DNA from: Virgibacillus_O xinjiangensis
GTDB taxonomy: Bacteria > Bacillota > Bacilli > Bacillales > Amphibacillaceae
Direction of reading: 5' to 3'
NCBI RefSeq assembly: GCF_042643145.1
Contig: NZ_JBHRSA010000043.1
Span: 27,167 to 91,166 of the forward strand
DNA length: 64,000 bases
Shown here: one piece after another, positions 1 to 7,958 of the stretch
How positions within the stretch are numbered: the stretch's first letter is position 1
Layout of the letters: each line of letters begins with the position of its first letter
Position numbers and translations under genes: made by a program
Notes under the pieces: model-generated
The model's database searches: none
What the model was told of the DNA's origin: nothing
Seen by the model: only the letters and a program-made list of their open reading frames with translations

Positions 1-83
1 TTTTTATAATCCACGAACAAAATAGATATAGCCAACCCGAACAATAATCCATATATACTTGATTTTCTTAATCTACTTTCCAT
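1..83 (-). CDS. Partial hypothetical membrane protein (runs off window)
   Basis: An open frame begins with ATG at 83 and reads MESRLRKSSIYGLLFGLAI before leaving the left edge. A GGTG-type ribosome binding site lies upstream. The visible part is a short basic N terminus followed by the start of a hydrophobic helix. It probably belongs with the two small membrane-protein genes that follow on the same strand. No family is recognisable from so short a piece. Confidence 0.4.
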   Translation of the reverse strand, partial: MESRLRKSSIYGLLFGLAISILFVDYK

Positions 84-191
84 TAAAAACTATTCACCTT
101 TCATCCGAAGATTTATTGTATAATTCTGTCCCTATAACACAAGAAGCGACTGCCTTGTTCCACAATCGCCCCCATTAAAGCAATATAATAG

Positions 192-389
192 TTATCTCTT
201 TTTCCTTTTATCAAGCTTCACCCAACCATAAAAGGTAAGTGGAATGATGGTTAAAAGAAGAGAAGGTATCCCATGGTATCCTATTGGTAAAAGGAGAAAT
301 AATAACACCGATAGTAGGATGAGAGGAACCATCCAAATAAACCATAATCTTACATATTTATTTTTAAAGCTGAACTCAAATTCTTCCAT
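192..389 (-). CDS. Small two-helix membrane protein, unknown
   Basis: This 65-residue protein has a short charged N terminus (MEEFEFSFKNKYV), two hydrophobic segments at about residues 13-33 and 39-56, and a Lys/Arg-rich tail (KLDKRKKR). It looks like a small cytoplasmic-membrane protein with both ends inside. A GGTGGGGG ribosome binding site sits a few bases before the ATG. I do not recognise a family. It lies between the truncated gene at the left edge and another small membrane protein on the same strand. Confidence 0.55.
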   Translation of the reverse strand: MEEFEFSFKNKYVRLWFIWMVPLILLSVLLFLLLPIGYHGIPSLLLTIIPLTFYGWVKLDKRKKR

Positions 390-527
390 TTTTCATCCCC
401 CACCTTACATACGAACGCAACCAGGAAAACGTTTCATACAATTAAAAAGTACATGTCCTCTTTGACCAACGCATCTGTTAGTTATTCATAAAGACCTACA
501 CAATAATTGCAAAGAGCCACAAAGTAA

Positions 528-812
528 TTATTTCTTATTTTTAAGTTCTAGTAGTATAGGTGCTATATTTAGCAAGATAGATATAATTGTCAACAACCAT
601 AATGCCCTTTGCATACCGGGTACTACATCCGATAAAGCCGCCCAATCTTCCACGTTTACCCATCGGGATACAAGGCTGTATTCCGCACAAAGTGTTAATG
701 CTGTAAATGATAATCCCATCGCCATGGCAAGCTTATAATCCTTTCCTGCTGTAAACATATAAAGATTTATAAAAGTTGCTACTATAGCAATCAGGCCTAA
801 TATTACCCACAT
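528..812 (-). CDS. Small membrane protein, unknown
   Basis: This 94-residue protein has about three predicted membrane helices (residues 2-22, 28-48 and 68-88) and a C-terminal LKNKK tail that would be cytoplasmic by the positive-inside rule. The ATG is preceded by GGAGG at a good distance. It has no enzymatic motif and I do not recognise the family. The nearest neighbours on this strand are the small membrane protein downstream and the MBL hydrolase upstream, too far apart to suggest an operon. Confidence 0.6.
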   Translation of the reverse strand: MWVILGLIAIVATFINLYMFTAGKDYKLAMAMGLSFTALTLCAEYSLVSRWVNVEDWAALSDVVPGMQRALWLLTIISILLNIAPILLELKNKK

Positions 813-1080
813 AACTATACCTCCAATATTTTATTTATGTAGTGATCCTAATGTGTCTCGGCTCCGTTATTAGCATTATTTTTAGCAGTGGTGAATACGT
901 CTCATCTTATTTAACAATAAGCGCTCATTATTTGTGATGATTTTTAAGGAACAAGAACCTTGAGTATGAATTTTAACATAAAATTCAAACATGCAGTGGG
1001 CTACTTTTTTGAGGGGTGGTGAGAAGGAAACCCATCATGCTCCGGGACCAGGCTGCTTTTTTTACGACACAATAGGTACA
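813..1080. other. Intergenic stretch, no gene seen
   Basis: This AT-rich gap lies between the small membrane protein start and the terminator of the MBL hydrolase. Open frames here lack a ribosome binding site and resemble no protein. Confidence 0.5.
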
Positions 1081-1116
1081 AAAAAACAGACAGAGGGAGC
1101 TCCTGCTGTCTGTTTT
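1081..1116. terminator. Bidirectional rho-independent terminator
   Basis: ACAGACAG and CTGTCTGT arms flank a short GC-rich centre, with an A-run before and a T-run after. It lies directly after the MBL hydrolase stop on the minus strand. Confidence 0.8.
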
Positions 1117-1122
1117 TCAAAT

Positions 1123-1884
1123 TTAGAAAGTATATGAAGCTCCATCTTCCGGTATGAATACCTGGGAAGAAATCTCTTTCTCCTGGAGATAGCTGCTTAA
1201 TTCCTGTCTGGATAAGATCCAATGATTGACAGCTTCCATATGGCTGGCAATGATGGTTGCTTCAGGTGCTGCCTTAGCCACTTGATGAACATCTTCTTTG
1301 CCCATGACGAGGGAACCGCCCTCCAAGAACTGGTTGTCCCCGGCATTCACGACAATGATCTCTGGCTGGTGTTCCTCGATCATTTCCTGAACACCTTCAT
1401 ACCAGACGGTGTCTCCTGCTACATATAATGTTTTCTCTGATGGATGGCTGAATACGACGCCACACACCAGACCGGCCAGTTTCAAGATTTCGCCTCTTCC
1501 ATGCTCACCTTTTGTCTTGCTTAACGTAATACCTCCAAATTCGGTGTTCTCTTCTAGAACCATTACCTGTTGAAAACCGGCCTTTCTCACTTCTTCCGCA
1601 TCTTCCTCGTTCTGTACAAACAATGGGATCTCTTTCGGCAGTACTTCTTTGGCCGTGTCGTCAAAGTGATCCAGATGCAGATGGGTTACAATGACAGCAT
1701 CTATCCCCGACAGGATATCGTCCAATGATGCCGGCAGGCTTACTAGAGGATTATATTGGTCCTGGCGTACGGAATTCGGGAAGGGCGGGTAAGTGCCCTT
1801 GTCCGCTAAAAATGGGTCGATCAAGAACTTCTTTCCTGGATATTCCACGACCAGGGTGGCATTTCGGATTTGTTGTATCTTCAT
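1123..1884 (-). CDS. MBL-fold (UlaG/YtkL-like) metallo-hydrolase
   Basis: The 253-residue protein carries the metallo-beta-lactamase signature THLHLDH (about residues 67-73), a conserved Asp in AGDTVWYEG and a His in IIASHMEAVNHW, so a dinuclear zinc site can be built. It begins with KIQQIRNATLVVEYPGKKFLIDP, the form seen in the UlaG-like branch of small soluble cytosolic hydrolases. I chose the ATG at 1884 because AAAGGAG lies about 8 nt upstream. An ATG 30 nt further upstream has no such site. It is divergent from the Lrp-type regulator, 117 bp away. Substrate is unknown. Confidence 0.85.
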   Translation of the reverse strand: MKIQQIRNATLVVEYPGKKFLIDPFLADKGTYPPFPNSVRQDQYNPLVSLPASLDDILSGIDAVIVTHLHLDHFDDTAKEVLPKEIPLFVQNEEDAEEVRKAGFQQVMVLEENTEFGGITLSKTKGEHGRGEILKLAGLVCGVVFSHPSEKTLYVAGDTVWYEGVQEMIEEHQPEIIVVNAGDNQFLEGGSLVMGKEDVHQVAKAAPEATIIASHMEAVNHWILSRQELSSYLQEKEISSQVFIPEDGASYTF

Positions 1885-2001
1885 GCATATTGACTCCTTT
1901 TCTTTCGTTTGCATTTATTCTATATTATGATAAGTTGAGAATACATGGATGAAATCAAGTCTTTTCGCCGTTACACTTGAATAATGAAAGGATGGGGCTG
2001 C

Positions 2002-2415
2002 ATGCTGGATCATACGGATATACGAATCTTGGAGGAGCTTTCCAAGAACAGTCGCATAAAGATGAAAGAACTGGGGAGAAAAGTCCATTTGACGGGTCAG
2101 GCCGCCTCTGACAGAGTGGCCAAATTAGAGGAAAGTGGTGTCATCGAAGGGTACACCATCAATGTCAATAAGGACAAGCTCGGCTATATGGTCCATGCGT
2201 TCATCACGATCATCACCCAGACCCTGAATCATCAGCCATACCTATCCTTTATAAAAACAAGGCAAACCTACGTCCTCAACCACTATAAAATAAGTGGAGA
2301 CGGATGCTATATGCTTGAATGCAAATTTCCGGATAATGCATCACTCAACAGCTTTCTAGAGGAATTGAATGGGTATGCAAACTATAAACTTTCCATGGTG
2401 GTCAACAAACAGTAG
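2002..2415 (+). CDS. Lrp/AsnC family transcription regulator
   Basis: The 137-residue protein begins LDHTDIRILEELSKNSRIKM, the classic Lrp/AsnC winged helix-turn-helix, with the recognition helix around LTGQAASDRVAKLEESGVIEGY and a C-terminal RAM-type ligand domain. Members sense amino acids or related metabolites and bind DNA as dimers or octamers. The ATG at 2002 is preceded by AAAGGATGGGG; an in-frame ATG at 1984 overlaps that site and is less likely. Divergent placement next to the MBL hydrolase makes that gene a plausible target. Confidence 0.85.
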   Translation: MLDHTDIRILEELSKNSRIKMKELGRKVHLTGQAASDRVAKLEESGVIEGYTINVNKDKLGYMVHAFITIITQTLNHQPYLSFIKTRQTYVLNHYKISGDGCYMLECKFPDNASLNSFLEELNGYANYKLSMVVNKQ

Positions 2416-2539
2416 AGCAGCAGAGGACACGATGCAGAAATCTGACGGGTCGATCACAGGAATTCCTCTAAGAAGGAGCTTTCTATGATGATTTATGTTA
2501 GAGTTAGGAAGATTATTTTAAAGTGAGCAGGTGAACAAT

Positions 2540-2920
2540 ATGATCGAAATAAAAACATCGGCCGTCAGTGACGGGGAATTCAATAGAGGGGTATTCGCAG
2601 TGGATGATATCCCTAAAGGAACACTTTTCCATGAAGCACCTGTCATTGCATATCCGAATGACCAGCATCCACACATCGAGAAGACTTTGCTAGGTGACTA
2701 TGCTTTTGAATATGGAATCAATCACTCTGCCATCCTCCTTGGCTATGGCATGCTGTTCAACCATTCGTATGAACCGAACGCCAGATATGAAATCAATTTT
2801 GATAACCACACATTCGAATTCTATGCTTATACAGATATAAAAGCAGGGGATGAAATCTTGATCAACTATAATGGCGAGGTGGACGACAACGATCCATTGT
2901 GGTTCAACGAAGAAGATTAA
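2540..2920 (+). CDS. SET-domain protein
   Basis: This 126-residue protein is essentially a bare SET domain. It has GVFAVDDIPKGTLFHEAPV near the N terminus, the pseudoknot motif NHSYEPNA at about residues 76-83, and DIKAGDEILINYNG near the C terminus. SET domains bind S-adenosylmethionine and methylate lysines; the bacterial single-domain form has no established substrate. The ATG at 2540 is favoured by AGGTG just upstream; a GTG at 2531 is in frame. The first 20-bp repeat array begins within 20 nt of its stop codon. Confidence 0.75.
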   Translation: MIEIKTSAVSDGEFNRGVFAVDDIPKGTLFHEAPVIAYPNDQHPHIEKTLLGDYAFEYGINHSAILLGYGMLFNHSYEPNARYEINFDNHTFEFYAYTDIKAGDEILINYNGEVDDNDPLWFNEED

Positions 2921-2937
2921 GGATGGAGCGGGTAGTT

Positions 2938-3683
2938 ATCAGCGAGTGCGCGAGGATATCGGCAGGACATGCGTGAAATCCGCCGAAGCGTCGCGATATC
3001 GGCAGCACACGCGTGAAATCGGCCGAAGCGGCGGGATATCGGCAGGACATGTGGGGAATCGGCCGAAGCGCGAGGATATCGGCAGCACACGCAGGAAATC
3101 GGCCGGAGCGCGAGGATATCAGCAGCACACGCAGGAAATCGGCTGGAGCGCGAGGATATCAGCAGCACACGCTTGAAATCGGCCGGAGCGGCGGGATATC
3201 GGCAGCACGTGCTGGAAATCGGCGGGAGCGCGAGGATATCGGCAGCACATGCTGGAAATCGACCGGAGCGCGTGGATATCCGCAGGACATGCGTGAAATC
3301 GGCCGTAGCGGCGAGAAATCGGCAGCACACGCGTGAAATCCGCCGAAGCGCGAGTAAATCGGCAGCACGTGCTGGAAATCGGCGGGAGCGCGAGGATATC
3401 GGCAGCACATGCAGGAAATCCGCCGGAGTGCGAGTAAATCGGCAGCACGCGCAGGAAATCCGCCGGAGCGTCGCGATATCCGCAGGACACGCAGGAAATC
3501 GGCCGTAGCGGCGAGAAATCGGCAGCACACGCGTGAAATCCGCCGGAGCGTCGCGATATCGGCAGCACACGCAGGAGATCCGCCGAAGCGGCGGGATATC
3601 GGCAGCACGCGCGGGAAATCGGCCGGAGCGCGTAGATATCAGCAGCACACGCAGGAAATCGGCCGAAGCGCACAGATATCGTC
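2938..3683. repeat. Phased 20-bp intergenic repeat array 1
   Basis: Every 20 nt from 2938 to 3678 the sequence reads ATC, giving 38 anchors in perfect phase with no insertion or deletion. Two half-unit types mostly alternate: one beginning ATCGGCCGAAGCG and one beginning ATCGGCAGCACACGC, giving a 40-bp higher-order unit. Bases between anchors vary. The array fills the gap between convergent genes. It gives long open frames on both strands, but they have no ribosome binding site and are a by-product of the repeat. Confidence 0.95.
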
Positions 3684-3690
3684 CAAAATA

Positions 3691-3742
3691 AAAAAAGGCA
3701 AGGAGTGATAGGGGGTTACCCTGTCACTTCTTGCCTTTTTTT
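3691..3742 (-). terminator. Terminator at the 3' end of the YkvI-like gene
   Basis: A long hairpin (GGCAAGGAGTGA pairing with TCACTTCTTGCC) has A-tracts before and T-tracts after, so it can act in both directions. The stop codon of the transporter gene lies in its loop. Confidence 0.85.
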
Positions 3743-4789
3743 GTCCATCTTTTTCATGCGGATCGGTGTTATGGCTAAGACGGCGATGAGCGTCAGGCCA
3801 AGGTAGCCGATGAGCGGATAGAAATATGCGACGAGTTCCGTGAAACCAAGGAAACTTACGATGAAACCGGCGATCATGGTACCGGTATAAAAGTATTTGA
3901 AGTTCTTGGTCTCCACTTCAGAAAATCGAGCAGCAAAGGAGTAGAACATACTTAGTGCTGTGTTGAATATCATTGCAAATATGACGAGAGACATGATGGT
4001 TCCTAGTACTGGCGAGATGCTGTCGACAATTGCTAGCATCGGCATGTCCGTGCCGCTGATTTGCCCTACTTTGGAGAAGATGGCCAGATTGCTCAAGATA
4101 ATGAGGATTCCGATGCCGAGTCCTCCGGCCAGGCCGCCCATTGCCGCTGTTTTCCGGTTCGGTTCGGCGCCTCCCATTACCAGTGCCATGGATGCACCTA
4201 CTGCAATATTGAAGGAGACATAATTGATCGCTGAGATGAACCAGTTCGGCAATGTGGTCGGCTGTGCTTTTGCAATGCTGTCCAATTCAGCCAAGGATCC
4301 CTCGGCTGTAAGGAAACTGTAGATGGAAATGATCAATACGAAAATGATGAGAAACGGCGTGATCCCGCCGATGATATTCACTACTCGTTCCACATTCAGC
4401 ATTCCTGCCAAAAGGACAAGCACAGTGATCAACAGAGTACCTGCCACTACAGGCAAGTCGAATTGCTGGTTAAGGTTCGAACCAGCGCCTGCAATCATGA
4501 CCACTCCTACCCCGAACAATGTGAATATAAGAATATAGTCAATAACCATACCTAATGGTTTCCCGCTGATTTTGTAAATGACTTCCTTATGGGAATTGGT
4601 CTGCGATCTGCTTCCAATCCATACGAGCGCCATTCCCGCATAGGCGAATAAAGCGGTTGCAAGAATCGCTCCTGCAATGCCCATGATCCCGAAGCTGGTG
4701 AAATATTGTAGCACTTCCTGTCCGGAAGCGAAGCCAGCTCCAACGATGACTCCAACGAATGCGCTGCCCATAATTAATGCGTTCTTCAT
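3716..4789 (-). CDS. YkvI-like LeuT-fold membrane transporter
   Basis: The 357-residue protein has about ten hydrophobic segments and begins ALIMGSAFVGVIVGAGFASG, the glycine-rich unwound first helix typical of the YkvI group of the amino-acid/cation transporter superfamily. B. subtilis YkvI itself is uncharacterised, so the substrate is not known. The ATG at 4789 follows AGGAGG by about 9 nt. The C terminus is basic (KKMDKKRQEV) and probably cytoplasmic. It is transcribed alone, convergent with repeat array 1. Confidence 0.8.
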   Translation of the reverse strand: MKNALIMGSAFVGVIVGAGFASGQEVLQYFTSFGIMGIAGAILATALFAYAGMALVWIGSRSQTNSHKEVIYKISGKPLGMVIDYILIFTLFGVGVVMIAGAGSNLNQQFDLPVVAGTLLITVLVLLAGMLNVERVVNIIGGITPFLIIFVLIISIYSFLTAEGSLAELDSIAKAQPTTLPNWFISAINYVSFNIAVGASMALVMGGAEPNRKTAAMGGLAGGLGIGILIILSNLAIFSKVGQISGTDMPMLAIVDSISPVLGTIMSLVIFAMIFNTALSMFYSFAARFSEVETKNFKYFYTGTMIAGFIVSFLGFTELVAYFYPLIGYLGLTLIAVLAITPIRMKKMDKKRQEVTG

Positions 4790-5009
4790 CTATGAGTACC
4801 TCCTGTTCTAATTTTATATTCTACTATAATTGTCGAATAGTGTATATATTTAATATTCGGTAATAGTCGTGAGGTTTGTGGGGGGATAGTGAGTCTAATT
4901 GTATGTTTTGCTGGTGGCAGCAATAATATTCCTATTTTTACCAAGATACCCTTGTAATACGAGGTAATCCTTTCTACAATAGAATCAACTCCAGAAAGGA
5001 GGAAATGAA

Positions 5010-5342
5010 GTGGATAAAGAATTGATGAAGGGAAGTATCGATGTATTGCTGCTTTCTCTGATTGCCAAAGAGGATTTGTATGGCTATGAGATGACAAAGA
5101 AGCTCAGAGAACTAAGTGATGAAACTTATGATATGAGCGAAGGGACATTATACCCGGCGCTGAAACGGATGGAACGTAAAGGATGGATTGAAGCCTATTG
5201 GAGCCGGCCGATGGGTGGTAGGCGAAAATACTATACGTTGACAGATAAGGGGAAGAAGGAGCTCCACAGGAAACGGAAGGTATGGGCTACGCTCAATGAT
5301 CTGATCAACAAAACTTTTGAAGGTAAGCCCCATGAATCATGA
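5010..5342 (+). CDS. PadR family transcription regulator
   Basis: The 110-residue protein has the PadR winged helix: LMKGSIDVLLLSLIAKEDLYGYEM, then SEGTLYPALKRMERKGWIEAYW, the recognition helix and wing. Such regulators usually repress an adjacent membrane-protein or drug-response operon. The start is GTG at 5010, with AAAGGAGG 7 nt upstream. The gene overlaps the next by 11 nt, so the two are probably translationally coupled. An imperfect inverted repeat (TACCCTTG...CGAGGTA) upstream, near 4945-4970, could be its operator, but that is a guess. Confidence 0.9.
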   Translation: MDKELMKGSIDVLLLSLIAKEDLYGYEMTKKLRELSDETYDMSEGTLYPALKRMERKGWIEAYWSRPMGGRRKYYTLTDKGKKELHRKRKVWATLNDLINKTFEGKPHES

Positions 5343-6216
5343 GTTGGAAGAGTATGTGGACAGGATTGTGAAGCAAACGGACTGCAGTAAATCGGAGCAG
5401 GAAGAATTATATGAAGAGATGGTGATGCACGTCTGCATGATCCGTGACGAGCAGCTGAGCCACGGCAAGTCAATGGAGGAAGCGACCCAATATGCCATGG
5501 AGGCTTTCGGCAGCGAGGCGTTCATAGGAGACCAATTGCAGCAGGCCATATTCCCATTCCGAAAAGAATTGCTGCTTTCTCTGGCCTTGTTGGGCTTCCT
5601 GTTTACGATTGGGCAGTATCTGACTTTTTTAATCCAGGAGAAGATAGCGCTCACACATATGCTGAGTGGAATGGTCGGCCATTCCCTTGTCCTGTTCTTT
5701 GCTCTTAACCGTTCCTTCAGCATCAGTCGGAAGATTTGGCTGAGTTTGGCTCTTCTCATGAATTTACTGCTGCTCCTTGGGAATTATGCCATCACACCTG
5801 TGATCGCAGGGAATCATATCTTCTGGATGCTGTGTCTTGTGTCGATGATTCTCCTCAATCTTTATTTGCTTTATCGGACGGCATTGACCTATCAAACGGA
5901 TAGCCGGAACAAGACTTCGAGACGCATTATACATACGGTCAATATCACACTTGGTCTGATGACCGGGCTTCCAAGTTTGTATATGTATTTGCTGATGATG
6001 GGGTTTGGTGCCCCGAGTGCTGTTTTATTGCAATTTTTTGTCCCACTTGCCGTGTGGCTGCTTGTTTATGCTGCCCAAGTGTTTTTCGTCCGTCGCTATC
6101 CCAAATCGGCTTTGGGAGGCTTGGTACTATCCGTCTGTTTGCTTGCGGTCATTTGGATGCCATGGTTGGCCATCTATTTGCCATTCGACTACAGCATTCC
6201 ATGGCTCCATCAATAA
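5332..6216 (+). CDS. Membrane protein with N-terminal permease-prefix domain
   Basis: The 294-residue protein starts with about 75 soluble residues (LEEYVDRIVKQTDCSKSEQ...EEATQYAMEAFGS) that resemble the permease-prefix domain commonly paired with PadR regulators. Seven to eight membrane helices follow. I chose ATG 5332, which overlaps the PadR gene and has AAGG 7-10 nt upstream; a TTG at 5317 is an alternative. PadR plus prefix-domain membrane protein is a standard pairing in Firmicutes envelope-stress modules. Function is not established. Confidence 0.75.
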   Translation: MNHELEEYVDRIVKQTDCSKSEQEELYEEMVMHVCMIRDEQLSHGKSMEEATQYAMEAFGSEAFIGDQLQQAIFPFRKELLLSLALLGFLFTIGQYLTFLIQEKIALTHMLSGMVGHSLVLFFALNRSFSISRKIWLSLALLMNLLLLLGNYAITPVIAGNHIFWMLCLVSMILLNLYLLYRTALTYQTDSRNKTSRRIIHTVNITLGLMTGLPSLYMYLLMMGFGAPSAVLLQFFVPLAVWLLVYAAQVFFVRRYPKSALGGLVLSVCLLAVIWMPWLAIYLPFDYSIPWLHQ

Positions 6217-6229
6217 AAGGAGGGGTACG

Positions 6230-7303
6230 ATGAGTAAAAAAGGGTTAGCTATTCTATTCGTTATCATCATCTTACTAACCGGGGGACTGATCACAGCAGG
6301 TGAAATGATTACATCCAAAGAGGAGGCCAAGCCGGCATTTACCGGAGAATTCAGCATCGGTGAAAATAACCGCCTGGTCTATGTGATGGAGGAAGGGGAT
6401 GCACAGCATCTTTATGTACAATCCGAAAATGGGGAGTCCCAGCATGTATATGAATCGGAAGGAAATCTGGAGATTCGCAGTCCTTTGTTTACCGGTGAGA
6501 ATACAATAGCATTCATATCGACCACAGGTGCCCCGGAAGGTTCGCCGGGTGAGCAGGAATTCCAATTAGTGCATAGTGACGTCATCAGTGTCCAAATAGA
6601 GAGCGGGGAGGAAAAGACCTTGCTGGAAGCCAGGGGGTTGATGACAGGTCTCGTGTATGACGATGCCAATAGCCGAATCATTGCCAATGGCGTGCATATA
6701 AGTACGGACAAAGAACCGGAAGAAGGATTCATCCCTTATGCGTCAGGCCTCTATACCTTAAGCATGGAGGGGGAATTTGAAGAAATAAGGACGATTGATA
6801 CCTATTCCCCAGGTTCCTTGCAAATCACAGAGGATGGAAAGAAACTGTTGATGATCCTGCCTGACGACTTTGAAGATGCAACACCGGAATCAATGTTCGA
6901 GGCTACGGAGAGGATCTTTGAGATGGAGATTGAAAAGCCGTCAGAAATGGAAGTCGTTTCAAAGGAAGGCAGCGATATTCCTATCAGTGAATTCGTTTTA
7001 TTCAAGAATGGAACCACCCTCCTGTATCAAACCATTATGAACTGGGGGGATGGAGGCAACTATTTGTATGACCATGTATGGTTCGACCGGTCGAAGCAAG
7101 AAGAGGGAGAAAGGCTTCATATCAATGAGCCTGTCCTGCACTCCATGCTGAATGACGAAGAAACATGGCTGTATTATGTAAGAAGCAGCAGGAAGAGTAA
7201 CCAGGATGAACAGTATGACCTCTATCGCTTTGATTTGAAAGGTGATCGGAAGGAAGAGCAAGTGAATCTGGGGCAGCAAGGATCTCCCAGTGAGGATTCA
7301 TGA
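6230..7303 (+). CDS. Membrane-anchored exported protein, possible beta-propeller
   Basis: The 357-residue protein has an uncleaved signal-anchor at residues 6-25 (LAILFVIIILLTGGLITAGE) and an acidic extracellular part. That part contains repeating segments such as NRLVYVMEEGDAQHLYVQSE and DEETWLYYVRSS, reminiscent of TolB/WD-like blades. ATG 6230 follows AAAAGGAGGGG. Longer in-frame starts begin inside the preceding gene and are rejected. It lies 13 nt after the prefix-domain membrane protein and is very likely in the same PadR operon. I do not recognise a named family. Confidence 0.65.
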   Translation: MSKKGLAILFVIIILLTGGLITAGEMITSKEEAKPAFTGEFSIGENNRLVYVMEEGDAQHLYVQSENGESQHVYESEGNLEIRSPLFTGENTIAFISTTGAPEGSPGEQEFQLVHSDVISVQIESGEEKTLLEARGLMTGLVYDDANSRIIANGVHISTDKEPEEGFIPYASGLYTLSMEGEFEEIRTIDTYSPGSLQITEDGKKLLMILPDDFEDATPESMFEATERIFEMEIEKPSEMEVVSKEGSDIPISEFVLFKNGTTLLYQTIMNWGDGGNYLYDHVWFDRSKQEEGERLHINEPVLHSMLNDEETWLYYVRSSRKSNQDEQYDLYRFDLKGDRKEEQVNLGQQGSPSEDS

Positions 7304-7372
7304 TCGAGATGCAGTTGGATGGGATGCAGGTTCATCTCTGTTTCAAACGTTTAGTAGGTGGGGCGGATAGTA

Positions 7373-7711
7373 GTGAAATACTTTACAGTAACGAACAAAT
7401 TTTTTACAGTTGCGGCAATCATGGCGCTTGCTCTTCTTGTTACAGGATGTATGGATAAGAGAGTGGAGGGCTATGTAATGAAGGCAGGAGAAGAGAGGCT
7501 CTTGCTTGCAGAGGAAATTACAGAGGAAACATATGAAAAAATCAAGGATCAAACCATCAGCGAGTGGAAAGAAGAACAAATACCCCTAACCTATATCCGG
7601 TACGACCGTGCCAACGAATTGGAAGTAGGGGACAAAGTTGAAGCATGGATCGATGACATCGATTTTAATGAAACGGTTCCCGTGAAAGCTTATGAAGTCA
7701 TATTGAAATAG
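7373..7711 (+). CDS. Small lipoprotein, DUF3221-like
   Basis: The 112-residue protein has a lipoprotein signal peptide ending LALLVTGC, so it should be lipidated on Cys and anchored on the outer face of the membrane. The mature part (RVEGYVMKAGEERLLLAEEI...DRANELEVGDKVEAWIDD) resembles the OB-like DUF3221/YobA domain. GTG 7373 is chosen because AGGTGGGG lies 7-8 nt upstream; GTG 7358 overlaps that site. It is in the PadR operon, 69 nt after the previous gene. Confidence 0.7.
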   Translation: MKYFTVTNKFFTVAAIMALALLVTGCMDKRVEGYVMKAGEERLLLAEEITEETYEKIKDQTISEWKEEQIPLTYIRYDRANELEVGDKVEAWIDDIDFNETVPVKAYEVILK

Positions 7712-7723
7712 GGAGTGGCTTAC

Positions 7724-7906
7724 ATGAGAATGCGATGGACCTCCCTAGTATTCATGTGCATCGGAACATTAACCGGCTTTACCATCGTTTTTGCAGCAAA
7801 AGGTTTATGGACGGATGGTTTTGATTGGAGACAGTGGTTATCATGGATCATAGGTGGTATTCTTGGGTTTCTCATCTTATTATTGATCGTGAGGAAGGGT
7901 AATTAA
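7724..7906 (+). CDS. Small two-helix membrane protein
   Basis: This 60-residue protein has two hydrophobic helices (about residues 6-24 and 36-56) separated by a polar loop with GLWTDGFDWRQW, and a short basic tail. ATG 7724 has GGGAG 8 nt upstream and starts 12 nt after the lipoprotein stop, so it is probably the last gene of the PadR operon. No function can be assigned. Confidence 0.6.
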   Translation: MRMRWTSLVFMCIGTLTGFTIVFAAKGLWTDGFDWRQWLSWIIGGILGFLILLLIVRKGN

Positions 7907-7958
7907 AATAAACAGGAATAGATGCGCTCTGTTTCTGCGAAAGTTAAGGTGTCCAATC

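Noticed and set aside
2904..3708. Long ORFs on both strands through repeat array 1 (e.g. Ala/Cys/Arg-rich frames of 100-240 codons)
   Set aside because: They exist because a 20-bp unit without stops reads open in all frames; they have no ribosome binding site, and frames overlap each other throughout.
6005..6229. N-terminal extension of the membrane-anchored propeller-like protein
   Set aside because: It lies inside the preceding coding frame, while AAAAGGAGGGG marks ATG 6230.
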